From Strix aluco (lineage: Eukaryota; Chordata; Aves; Strigiformes; Strigidae): a DNA stretch of 64,000 bases. Location of the stretch: NCBI RefSeq assembly GCF_031877795.1, contig NC_133932.1, forward strand, positions 92,967,994 through 93,031,993. The letters run 5' to 3'. This document shows, piece by piece, positions 13,653 through 41,095 of this stretch; position 1 is the first letter of the stretch; every line of letters begins with the position of its first letter. The notes beneath the pieces were generated by a model. That model did not search any database. It saw only the letters and a list, made by a program, of their open reading frames with translations, and was not told the origin of the DNA. The position numbers and the translations under genes are program-made.

Positions 13653-13857
13653 TTGCAAAAAAAAAAAAAAAAAGTCTTTATATATAAACCATTTCATTCT
13701 CTCTCAAAACATTCTACAACTATACAGCTGTTTGCCCCATCATTTGCATAGGAAATACCACAATACAAAAATAAGGTAGGGGGGAGGCAAAAGAAGCAAA
13801 ACAGCAACCAATTTATGCATGTGTTTCGACGTATAAACATTTGAAGCCTTACAAAAT

Positions 13858-13885
13858 TATTTACATCGTTTTTCAACTATTTACA
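13858..13885 (-). promoter_or_regulatory. Paired Pumilio response elements in the KLF5 3' UTR
   Basis: On the minus strand TGTAAATA occurs exactly at 13885-13878 and again at 13865-13858, 20 nt apart. UGUANAUA is the PUM1/PUM2 recognition element. A third copy is at 14844-14837. The site calls are exact matches; function is inferred. Confidence 0.6.
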
Positions 13886-13980
13886 TTAAGAGCAACATTT
13901 CTAACTATAACAAACAAAACTATAATTTATCAAGTATATGTAAAAGTGTCTTAAAAAAAAAGAGTCTATCATATACCACA

Positions 13981-13989
13981 AATAAATAA
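13981..13989 (-). promoter_or_regulatory. AU-rich element nonamer in the KLF5 3' UTR
   Basis: The minus strand reads TTATTTATT, the class II AU-rich nonamer bound by decay factors such as TTP/ZFP36 and by HuR. It lies about 100 nt upstream of the Pumilio pair in transcript order. It fits an unstable immediate-early-type mRNA. Confidence 0.5.
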
Positions 13990-14836
13990 AGACAAACACA
14001 GTTTTAACAAAGCTAGGTTTTCCTGCAAGACCCTTTTTTGGTATTTTGATTGTCTATTCTAGCCTTTGGTTGACAGCTTAATATTACGGCTTGTGAAGTC
14101 CAGACACTTATTAGGTTTGTTTGGTTTTCTCCTGTCATCTGGCCAAATCCTACATGGTCTAACCTCATCTTTGGCCCTTCATCTACTATTTCAAGGCTGA
14201 ACATGGTGGATCAAAGTCACTGTTAGCATAAAAGGGCACCACTTCATTGACTTCAGTGGAGTTTCAGCTACTTTTGTCAGCAGTAAATTTTCCCCTGCGT
14301 GTGTCAATCTGAACCGTGGATTAACTAAACTGCACTGTAATTTTAAACAAAATTACTGTATCCTTTACCTTCTAGTAAATTACATGCAATATCCACATGA
14401 AACTAGATCATACTGGTGCTGAACCAGTTTAACATGTCTGTATATGAAAATTGCATCCTAAATCCTTCTTTTTAAAGTGATACTAAGTTTAGCTTATAGT
14501 AAGAGGTTTAACATTCTGTGTTCACTGTAACCATCCCTGTTATTTAAGCTTCCAACATTGACTTTACAGTTCATTCTACATGTTTTGCCCTTTTAAGCAA
14601 TTTGAAAACAAAATCCTGCTTTGAATATTCAGTGCACACCGTTTGAGTTAACAGGTACAAAACATATGAATGCTTAGCTCATTTCTCTTAAGAAAAATGA
14701 AGGTAAGTTGGTACTGTTTTGAGAGGTATTTAAATAACTTTTTTGTAAATGTGCCGTGTTATCAAATGTAAAACAACTGCTTTTTTCAGATGATTTTTAG
14801 AAAACTTTTGTATTAAACCTAAAAAGCTGATTTGCA

Positions 14837-14844
14837 TATTTACA
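14837..14844 (-). promoter_or_regulatory. Third Pumilio response element in the KLF5 3' UTR
   Basis: Exact TGTAAATA on the minus strand, about 560 nt after the stop codon. It is isolated from the pair near the 3' end. One 8-mer match could be chance in AT-rich sequence. Confidence 0.4.
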
Positions 14845-15401
14845 AAATCTTTGTCATAGCAAACATGCAACATACAGAACAAAATATTTTGTTCTATGGC
14901 TGTTTATGAATTTTTCTATGTACTTTATCTCCACAGAACGACTTAACATTTAAAAAAACCCCACAAGTACTAAATATGTCCAGTAAAAACCTGACAGATT
15001 ACAATTCATGGCTTTTCCACTGCGTTCATTCATCTGCAGCCTCTCATTAATTCATTTACTAAACATTGTCACAATGACAGTGCTTTGGTCAAAACACCGC
15101 AAGAGAAAAAAAAATGTATAAAGCTGCAATGTGTCAAGACATAATACTTGTAAAGAGATGAAACCTGCTGACTAAAGCCATATACATCATGAGAGCAAAC
15201 AAACGACCGAACACTCTGGTATTGTGATACAGTGTCTTCCCTTTTTCTGCATAAATATACAAAATATACATTTCCAGTTTCTTTTGAGATTTCTTTTAAA
15301 CGGATAACCCATACTCCAAAATTAAACTCATTTCAGTTGTATGTCGAGAGTCAATAGGAAATTGCATAGATACAAAACAGCCTCAACAACAAGTCCAGCC
15401 T

Positions 15402-32343
<16,942 letters not shown>

Positions 32344-32426
32344 CAGGCGGGCTGGCGGCGGCGGGTGCGGCGCGGACGGGCTGCCCGCCCCGGCGCAGGG
32401 GGACTGGCCCGCGGGCGGCTCCGGGC

Positions 32427-32451
32427 GGGCGGCGGCGGCGGCGGCGGCGGC
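32427..32451. repeat. CGG/CCG trinucleotide repeat, 8 units
   Basis: An uninterrupted (GGC)8 on the plus strand, about 85 nt upstream of the KLF5 ATG and so in the 5' leader or core promoter. In the KLF5 frame it would read as alanines, but no ATG start precedes it. Confidence 0.8.
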
Positions 32452-32884
32452 TACTCGTGCGCTCGCTCCCCAGGAGCCCCAGCCCGAGAGCGCATCCACG
32501 CCGGTGTCGTCAGTGCCTCCGCCTGTACCTGGCCGCGGGTATCTACCCGGTGACACACGCCCGCCTCTATTTCACCCTACTCCACCCCCGGCCCCCCCTA
32601 CACCCCACCCAGCCCGGCGAAGGGGGCCGGTCCTGCGGGCCGCCCTGCCTACGGGGAGGGCGGACGGCTCCTCCCCGCGGCGCGACGGACCGGCCCGGCC
32701 CTGCCCTGCCCTGCCCCGCCGCGGCGGCCCCGGCTCCGGCGAGCGCGGCGGCGCGGGGTGGCGGGGTCCCGGTGTCCCGGCCCGGCGGGGCGGTAAGGCG
32801 CGGCCAGCAGCGGGGCTGCCCCGGCGTTGCGTGCCGGCCCAGCGCCCCGGGGAGAGGTGCCCGGCGCAGGGTCCGGTCGCTGCA

Positions 32885-32927
32885 GGCAGGGGCTGGGCGC
32901 GGGCAGGGGCTGGGCGCAGGCAGGGGC
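32885..32927. repeat. 17-bp GC-rich minisatellite, about 2.5 copies
   Basis: A unit close to GGCAGGGGCTGGGCGCG recurs with period 17 in the KLF5 promoter region, about 100 bp downstream of the candidate TATA box. Repeated GGGCG cores could bind SP/KLF factors. Confidence 0.7.
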
Positions 32928-33016
32928 GCCCGCCCGGGCGCGGTGCTTGCAGCGAAGTGGAAGAGGGTTTTCAACAAGTGCGGCGGTCTGCCGAGGCCCC
33001 TCTCGTGCTTTAGCAT

Positions 33017-33024
33017 TATTTATA
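33017..33024 (-). promoter_or_regulatory. Candidate TATA box for KLF5
   Basis: The minus strand reads TATAAATA at the upstream edge of the CpG island. If used, initiation would fall near 32990, giving a 5' UTR of about 650 nt before the ATG at 32343. CpG-island promoters often lack TATA boxes and initiate at several sites, so this may be unused. Confidence 0.35.
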
Positions 33025-36000
33025 GTCTTTTAAAGAAGCGCTGCTAATGTAGGCATTTTAAAACAACCGTCTCCCCTACCTTTCATCTTCAAAAGGGTTT
33101 TAAAGGCAGTCATTCAAATTTACTATTTTTTGTCCCGAAGGCAACTCGTACTCGAAACCTGCTGCTAATAAATTTCAGCGCTGCAATATACATCTCCACT
33201 ATACGCTGTGAAAATGCTGTTACAGAAATAGCTCAGAGGAGAAGGAAGAAGGGGAGAGGAAAGAGGGAGCGACAATTGTCTCTTCTCTTTTTTCCCCCTC
33301 GGATGAGGCAAGTTTCTATTTACTTGTTTTGAGGTGTGGTTTCGATGCAAAGCGTATTTCCCCGTAGACACAGGACGGTGAGCTAAGCTCCTGCATGTTT
33401 CACTGAAGTAGGGGAAAAAGGAGGGACACCAAAGGGTGTGCAACACCAAAGGGCTCACATCATATGGGAAAAGTACAGCACGTAGTGGAGCCTTGGAAAA
33501 AACCCAAACTTTCCACCTTTCTCCTGGCCCTGCCAGCCCTGCGCAGGGAGAGAGTCTGTGAATCCACAGAAATGTTGGCAACCTCCCCCTCCCTGCATTT
33601 GTCCCCTATCATTTACAGATAGGCTCTTTTTTTAAACATAAAAAAGCATTTTTCTGGTCAACCCGGCGGTCCTCCCCTTTGCCTTCCAGTCCACAGCAAG
33701 TAGGATGTTTCAGAGCCTGCATGCAGAAAGCTAATTACAGAACCAGGAAAGAGTTCAGCATAACATTTCTTTACACAAACTGTCTGTTTAGCAATATGTG
33801 GCCGCTTGATGCTTGTTATTACTAACATAGATCCGGCTACTCCTGTCGGCATAGCGTTTAAAGTCATGCAGGCTAATTTCCATCCAACACTAACACGCAT
33901 TCACATTTATACCATGTGCAACTTCAGTGTCCTTTTCCGAAGATTCATCGCTGGCATTTCTTTCCCCATGCTAGTCTAGATATAGGTGTTTTAACCAACA
34001 GATTTTAAAATCATGTTTTGTTTTTGTGTGAACACCTTTCACCCTAGTTTAGGGTTATGCTTCAAACTGCGTTTTCTGAATGCCCTTCATGTACCCTGTT
34101 TCAACCCGGTTCGGCTTTGAACTACGTTTTTGACCCTCTGAAATGACAAGTTTAGTATAAATTGCTCTGTAACAGCCTTAAAAATGCAACATTAATAATA
34201 CTGCACTATGCTGTCCGGAAATTAATTCGGCTGTAATTCTTCTAGATCACGCACAATATAGGGCTAGGCAGCATCTGATGTGGCGCATATATTAGTAACT
34301 TTCAGACATTTATGTAAATTGTATGGCTGTAGTAACTGAAATGTTTCTGAGACTCGCATACTTTAATTATATGTTTTACCTCCATCTGATTAAATGAATG
34401 ATAAACAGATAATTTCAAAATTGTTTTTTTGTTTTGCTTTGTTTTGTATATGTACATTTATAAAGAGTCTGCTCTTGGCAGGTTAATTAGAACGGTATCG
34501 CTGAGAAAAGCTCCGTGTATACTTAAAACATTTTCAGAAGCAACTCTGAATGTGTTTGATTTTTTTAAAAAGGATATAATTACGTCTGAACTACAGGTAA
34601 ATAAATCCAATCGCCATGTTTTTGTGCTAATAATGGGCCTGGTCCTACAGTCTTTTGTCAAGCAACAGTCAATGGAAGATTACTAAAGACTATATAATTT
34701 TTAAAGGGTGATTTTTTTATTTTGGCATTTCTACTGTCACTAACAATTAAACAGGCAAGTCAGATCGACTCCTGTTCCTGCTGAGGTTCGCTGCTCATCT
34801 GACCTACACAGTGCTGCACTATTTAGCTTACATAGTCTATGTTGCATGTTTAGATCCAGACAGAAAAATTGATAGCCCATTTTAAGAATTTCTGTTGTTA
34901 TTAGATTTTATACTTCTTTGAACAAATCATTTTTATTTACAAATTTAAAGTCAGTAATAAGCTGCCAACTAAGATAACCTCCTAAATGAAATGAGAGTTT
35001 GTTCAGAATTAATCATCAGAAAAAAACAAACCACAACGAGTTTACAGTTGTAATCACTTTGGAACGTTTCTGTTTCTTCACTGATTTTGCAGACAGACTT
35101 AGAAGTGAGTTTACACCCTAACAGACAGATTTGCAGCAGAAAACCGAGTAAGCTCTTTTAAACCCAGCACAGTTCTGTTTGCGTAAGTAAATAAGACTTT
35201 TGGCAGATGCCTTCAGGAGTTACGGTAAGTGATCATTCCTCTGCAACACAGTTCCCTGAGCATCTTATAAAAATGACAACTCAAGGTCTTTGGTTACTGT
35301 CCTGCAGAGCAAAAAAGGAGAAATAAAATGTTGAGTGGTGACCTCCTAGAGCTGGAATTGTGAAAGGCACCTTTCAGCATCTTCGGTCACTGATAAGAGA
35401 AGCACAGTGCTCTGCACTCGAAAGAGCATTACCAGGTGCAATGAAAAAGGGTTAAACTTTGTGAAACTATGTAAATGCTGCAGGTTCTGAGCGGGCAAGG
35501 ATCCAGGCTTTCTGAATGAATGTAGACTCAATTACTTTGAACTCTCTTGTTCTGTGCATTCCTCTTCGCTTAGTAGTGCTATACCCATTAGGGGAGACAG
35601 GAGAAAACAAGAACAAATGTCAAGTCCCAGGCGGTTGGAAGCTTGGCAGTGGTGGAGCACAGCACTGCCTTGTGGGAGAGGGGTTGGGAGCCAAGGAGTT
35701 CGGAATAGGTGGGAGGGGGGACAGGATGGAGACAGGCTCACTGGTTTCCTAACTCATCAGCTCCACTAGACATACCTCTTAGGGAAGGTATTTGAGTTCC
35801 ACCATACTGGTGGGGAGGAGAAGGACCAGAGTTGATGGGGACCTGCATGTGAGTTGTTTGGAGGGGTAGGGAAGGAATGGAAAGACGTGGACAAGTTGTT
35901 TCATAATGATGAGGTGAGGGAAACCTGAGGACCTCAGATGAATTGAGCCAGACTTGAAGGCATAGGAAGATGTCTGATAATAATTCCAAGAGGTTTTAGC

Positions 36001-39000
36001 ACATTCAGAGGCCTGTCCCGAGCCAGCAAATATGCACCTAATTTTTTCATGTAAACTTACTAGAGAAGTGGAAATAAACTTTCTTCTTGCAAAATCAGTA
36101 GCTGTCTGTACTTTTGGCCACCCATTAGACTCCATCTCCCCAAGGGAAGAAATGGTTTCTCTTCTTACTTTTGACTTTCAAAAGAGAGCCAGTATGATCC
36201 TTTTACCTCAAGACAGTCATTATTTTTCTCATTCTAACTTTCCACTGAAAACAGGATTGCACTAGCCACGAGGTACCATCTTAACTCATGACAGGCTTCA
36301 CGAATGCCACTCACGCTATATAATACAGCACCACCACAACGAGGAATGTAGCAGGGTGACTTTCTGTTAAAGCGAATGTGGAAAATCATGAAACGATAGT
36401 CTATTGCTGTGTACCTTTATCTGTTGCCATTTCAGGATTAGCTTGCCTTTGCTTAAGCAAAGGCAAGCCCAGTTTCCATTTTTTATTTCACATTACCAAA
36501 AATACTGTGATAGACCCTACGGAGAGAAGGATACAATGGCACTCCCTAATTAGTTCAGCCTGGCATTTTGAGTGAAAATACACTTCTTGACTTCTTTCCT
36601 CTCTTAACATTTCAGTAGTCACCCAGTTCCGCCTTTCTGCTCTGGTGTGCAAAGCCTTACAATCAGGAAAATAACCTCTCATTCCCCTTGGACAAGGCTT
36701 TGTTGTGAAGCATATACAGAAAGTGAGTTTTCGTTTTGCCAGCTCCCCTGTATACCCCAGGACAGTTGCGTAAATCCTTCCCATTCCCAGTGGAGTCCCT
36801 CAGGATTTCTTTGCCGTGCTGCCAGGAGTGAATAGTGTACCTTCCTGAACCAGCTTGACATTTCTTGTTACAGGAATTGAATTGGCACATCATGTCAAGT
36901 AGAAACCTCCTCAGTAGAGCGACTCTAGAATTGGAGAACCAGATTTGACTGTTTTTTAGAATATAGAGATCTAAATACTGCAAAACAATTGATTCCTCTA
37001 TTCTCCGGGTCAAGGGAGAGTTACCGTTGCAAAGCTTGGTACAGACTTTATAAAATGAGTGGTGTACACAAGCTTCTCTTTTGCACAGTTAAAAATGAGG
37101 CAAAACTTTTAAAGTTATGTTTGAAGTTTGCTAAGACTACTAAAAGCACCCAGATGCACTTGTACTTGTGGTTTGTTTTTATCCTTTAGCTAAACATATT
37201 TTTCTTCCAATGTAAGATGAGTAAGTTAGAATAGCAATGAAGGTTTGTGAGAAGTAAATGAAGGTATGTAAGCTTACCCACAAATAACCTTTGAAAATTA
37301 TTTTTGCAGCAACAGGTAAAGATCCTACCATGTCTGCATTTTCTGTGTTTTGACCTGACTGACTCAGTCTGCACTGTATGAAGCCTAATTACAGATTAAT
37401 TATATAAATCTGTCTATGCAGAGATCTGTTCAAGTATTTTCCCTCAAGTTTAACTTGAGCATGTGTGTATACACTTGCATGCATCAGTCTGATTTGCTAT
37501 TTATCAAGGCCAGTGCTGACTTGGCGGAACAGATGCTTCAAGATGGAAACTTCAACTGCTCATTACTTGAATTCTTGGATTAAGAATCATCAACCTGTCT
37601 GGAGGAAACAAGACATCTTACTCAGTAGCTGAACCCAAACTTTACTCAGATTTTAAGGAGTCTTAGTAACTTCAGGTAACAGCCTTGTATTTCTCAGTTT
37701 CAGGTACATTTCAAATATTTTCAGCTCATCTGAGAAGAGGAAGTACAGAAAAATCTTTTTTGTTTCCAGTCCCATTTTTTGCCCTCTATAGGTTTAATGT
37801 ATATTCTGAACTGGAGGCTGTTTATTACAACAGGTCTTTTTGAGAACAACAGATCACTGACTCAGCTTTAAGAGATGAGTGTTTCCTGTATTTTCATCCA
37901 TTGTCATACAGCTGCTCGGCTCTGACTCGTTGCACGATAGAGCCAGAAACTACAACAGCATGCTCCTTAAGCATGTCATTTAATTATTTATGTACTACTA
38001 GCGCAGATGGAAATCTGTACACGGGGATAATTACACAAGATTAATTAAAATACGTACTTAGAAAATAACATTCACAATTTTTGGAAAGGTGGTTTGCCTG
38101 TCACTTGGAAGTTTGGTGGGAGCCACCACCACTCTTTTCTACCGCCTCCCCCGTGCAATGCAGAGGCTGCCCACTTTATAAAAGCAAATGCTGTTGGCAA
38201 CAGTTGTTAGCAATGGGTGGTCCTATGCTGATGTTTAACTGCTTGAATATATGAGACAAACCCACATTCTTTACTACTAAAGAAAGTATTTTTGGCTCCA
38301 GAGTGTTTATGCTGAAAATTTGTTAACAAACGCTAACTGTAAAACTGCCATACTTGCATGTTTTGGCTGAAATCTCCTGATTAGAGAAATAATGCAAAGT
38401 GGTTTGGTTTTTGTGATATACTGGTCTGCCAGCTGGGAGATGGAGCCTTTACAGGCTCGGATGTGGCACAGAGGATGGTCTGGCTGGACAAGCTAAGGAG
38501 GGCATTAAAGCAATGACATGCTACTTGTTTAACAGTCCCTAGGAGCATAATGAGGTAGGGCAGCGAATGCTCATTTAGAACTAAATCCTGATGTTGAGAG
38601 CAAAAATAATTAAGGGATGTGGTCAGAAAAAATTCCTTCACCTCTTACGCTCTGTTCTTTCAAGCAGGGGCAGAAAGGATAAGCTCCTTAATCAACTGCC
38701 TGTAATGTGCAGAAAGAAGATCCTGGGGACTTTCTGCAGGGTACAGTGTGCTGCTTACTGCGATACTGGGAGCACTGCAGAGACCCTGACAGACCACTCT
38801 GGCTATCCAGAGAAGCTAATGACCCTGTGTGGCTATGTTTCCTGTGGTACCTGAACTGCCTTATTCACAGCAAGGGTAGGAACCTAAATTTCAGTGTGTC
38901 ATGGTAGCTACATCCTTAGTGGTGAAGCAGGAGAGCTCATGCTCTTGGCGCTAATGTCTTCACAATTTCTAAAATTAAGTGGTAGTCTCTGTACTCAAAC

Positions 39001-39579
39001 AATCTTGCATCTGGCATAGGAGAATTCTGGACTAGACAAGTTTATAATCATCAGATCGGATAACTGGTCAAAAAAAGGGAAACTTGTGGTGAACATCCCA
39101 AAATGATTATTTAATCATACTGTCTGTAATAAGCAGAAAGGACTGAACCAAAAAGATATCGACTTGGTGATTTAAAAGGGCTAATTTGACAAAACTGAAA
39201 TAAATAGTAGGCTTAAGTAGTGACCAGTGAATAATTATGCAGTCTAAGTGAGGTGAGTACAGTCCTCAAAGTCTACAATCCCACAGAAGCTAGTCAAAAC
39301 AAAGTACCCCTCCCTCAAAAGAACGACATCTTTCTTTCTGCCTCTTTAGAGGGCATTTTGTAAAGCAGTTATAATTATAGATACTCAACAGCTGGGAAAA
39401 GAACTAGTAACAGCAAATATAACTTTGATGGCAGGGATTATGGAAAAATAATATGGATGAAAAAAGACGCCTAAGAAATCAATGACCTGCATTGAAAAGA
39501 ACATCTAAAAAAAGTCCATGAAATTTATTAAGAACTATAACAATTGTTTGTTTTTAGATAAAAGATGTAGAACTGTTGA
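33025..39579. other. KLF5 upstream flank, noncoding
   Basis: Upstream of the KLF5 promoter. No exon or RNA gene is recognisable. A G-rich stretch lies at about 35600-35970 and the 28-bp palindrome at 36441. A TATAAAA at about 38176-38182 with a GTTGGCAACAGTTG stretch just after it has no gene attached. Confidence 0.7.
36441..36468. repeat. Perfect 28-bp palindrome
   Basis: GCTTGCCTTTGCTT is followed directly by its exact reverse complement with no spacer. The symmetry stops at both ends. It lies in the PIBF1-KLF5 spacer, about 3.4 kb upstream of the KLF5 CpG island. Confidence 0.95.
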
Positions 39580-40520
39580 CAAGCAAGGAGAAAAAACATT
39601 CTAAATATTCCTGTGCTGTATTTGGGAAAAGAATAGGAAATGTATTTGTGTCATATAATGACAAAATATTTTCCATTTCAACAGTAATTCAAGAACATAT
39701 TAAACCAGCTACTATTAATGGTCTTAGATGAGTATGTCTGGATAACTTCACACCAAGAATTTTAAAAGAGATGGTCAGTGAGCTTTCAGGATTAATATTC
39801 AGTAATTGTTAGAATACTAGACATGTTCCAGAAGACTGTTAAGAAAGCTAGAGTTAGAACCAATACGTAAAAGAAAATGTAAATTAAATGATGCAGTAAT
39901 TATAGATTTGCATTGTGACATTAATTTGAGCAGCTTAATGTGAATAGTCAATGTGGGGATTTATTAAAATAGAAAGATAATACAATTTATGCCACTCAGT
40001 ATATGCTTATGAAAACAAGACCTTGTTGCTCTACCTTTGAATAATGTTGGTCATGAAAGATAACAGAGTTTATGCAAAACACATTTTTGTAAAGTATATC
40101 CCTTGATTCAGGTCAACATTTTTGACTAAAATTCCTCATTGACAAGTCTCAACTTTTTTCAAATGGAATATTGCTGGGTTGGTGTGTAAGGTCTTACAGG
40201 GATTGGTTTTTAACAAGCTATTTAACTTTTTTAAAGAAAACATAATAATTGACCAATTTTAATGAGGAGATTAAGCGTGGGGGAGAAATAAATAATGAAG
40301 GTGGGAAATCTGTCTACTGAAACAACAAATCCCTAGATTCTTTGGTACGTTGGATGCTTCTAAACTGTACATCTTCCAATATAGATACATATGAAAAGGT
40401 TCTTGGCTTAATAATGGCTAGTTAGCTCAAAATGATTCCTCAGGTGGCCAAGAAGTATGTAAATCTTAGATGCCTAAACAGATGAACTCATGTAGAGCTG
40501 TTATAACTGGCACTGGTGAG
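39580..40520 (+). mobile_element. Ancient CR1-like LINE, reverse-transcriptase region
   Basis: Plus-sense relic. Recognisable CR1 blocks occur in order: ACACCAAGAATTTTAAAAGA (39752-39771), TTCCAGAAGACTGTTAAGAA (39827-39846), the degraded DFSKAFD-type RT box near 40100-40145, GGATTGGTTTTTAAC (40200-40215), a TTTAAC...GAAAACATAATAA stretch near 40220-40250, GGGGGAGAAATAAATAATGAAG near 40280-40300, and a late block around 40440-40480. Frame is lost everywhere. Divergence is greater than for the 50-kb copy, so it is the older insertion. It may start a few hundred bases earlier than given. Confidence 0.7.
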
Positions 40521-41040
40521 GGTGTTTTATTGAAATGCTCAATCTTTTTCAGCATCCACAGTTCAAGAGGGGTTGAAATCACTTAGCTGTTGAGCCTGCA
40601 CCCACTTGTAGTGTCTACTGACATAGTAAACCAATGGACAGGGCTAGGCCTCCAGGTGGAGGCATACACTGCTTTCCTCTGAAGGCCTTAATTCCGTATT
40701 GACCACACAGTAAACTGAGGTGCTCATTTTAAGATTTTAAAAATGCAGTTTTCAGTCTTTCCTACTTATGCCCCCCCCCTTTTTTTTCATTAAAAATAAA
40801 AAAGCTTGTATAATGAATGTAAACTTATTACCAACAAGTTTGCTTTTCTCAGTTACTTCTTGAGGAGTCCTACTAGTTCATAAGCACAAGCTCACAGACT
40901 GACAGCTGTTTAGAAGGATCTTTTCAGTACACACTTAAAACTTATGTGCAATATACCAAGGTTGGAGGTTGAATAGCTGGAGTTAAATCTAGACAATTTC
41001 AATCTTGATCAGTCTCCTAAGTGAGGTTGCTTGAGTATCA

Positions 41041-41095
41041 TTGTTTATGTTCTGATGGATCTTTTTTGTTTATGTTCTGATGGATCTTTTTTGTT
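41041..41095. repeat. 25-bp tandem duplication, 2.2 copies
   Basis: Two identical 25-bp units (TTGTTTATGTTCTGATGGAT...) and the start of a third. It lies in the PIBF1-KLF5 spacer. Confidence 0.95.

Larger units (their letters stand above)
13630..15401 (-). other. KLF5: KLF5 3' UTR
   Basis: About 1.77 kb between the stop codon and the inferred cleavage site. It is AT-rich with no competing reading frame. The only strong AATAAA on the minus strand in this interval is at 13652-13647. It carries three exact Pumilio sites (UGUAAAUA) and one AU-rich nonamer, listed separately. The 3' end is inferred from the poly(A) signal, not from transcript data. Confidence 0.85.
32344..32990 (-). other. KLF5: KLF5 5' UTR / core promoter segment
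   Basis: GC-rich sequence between the candidate TATA box and the start codon. The last in-frame stop (TGA) before the ATG is at 32574-32572, and no ATG lies between, so the annotated ATG is the first in frame. It holds a (GGC)8 repeat and a 17-bp minisatellite. The transcription start is unknown, so the UTR/promoter boundary is not defined. Confidence 0.5.
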
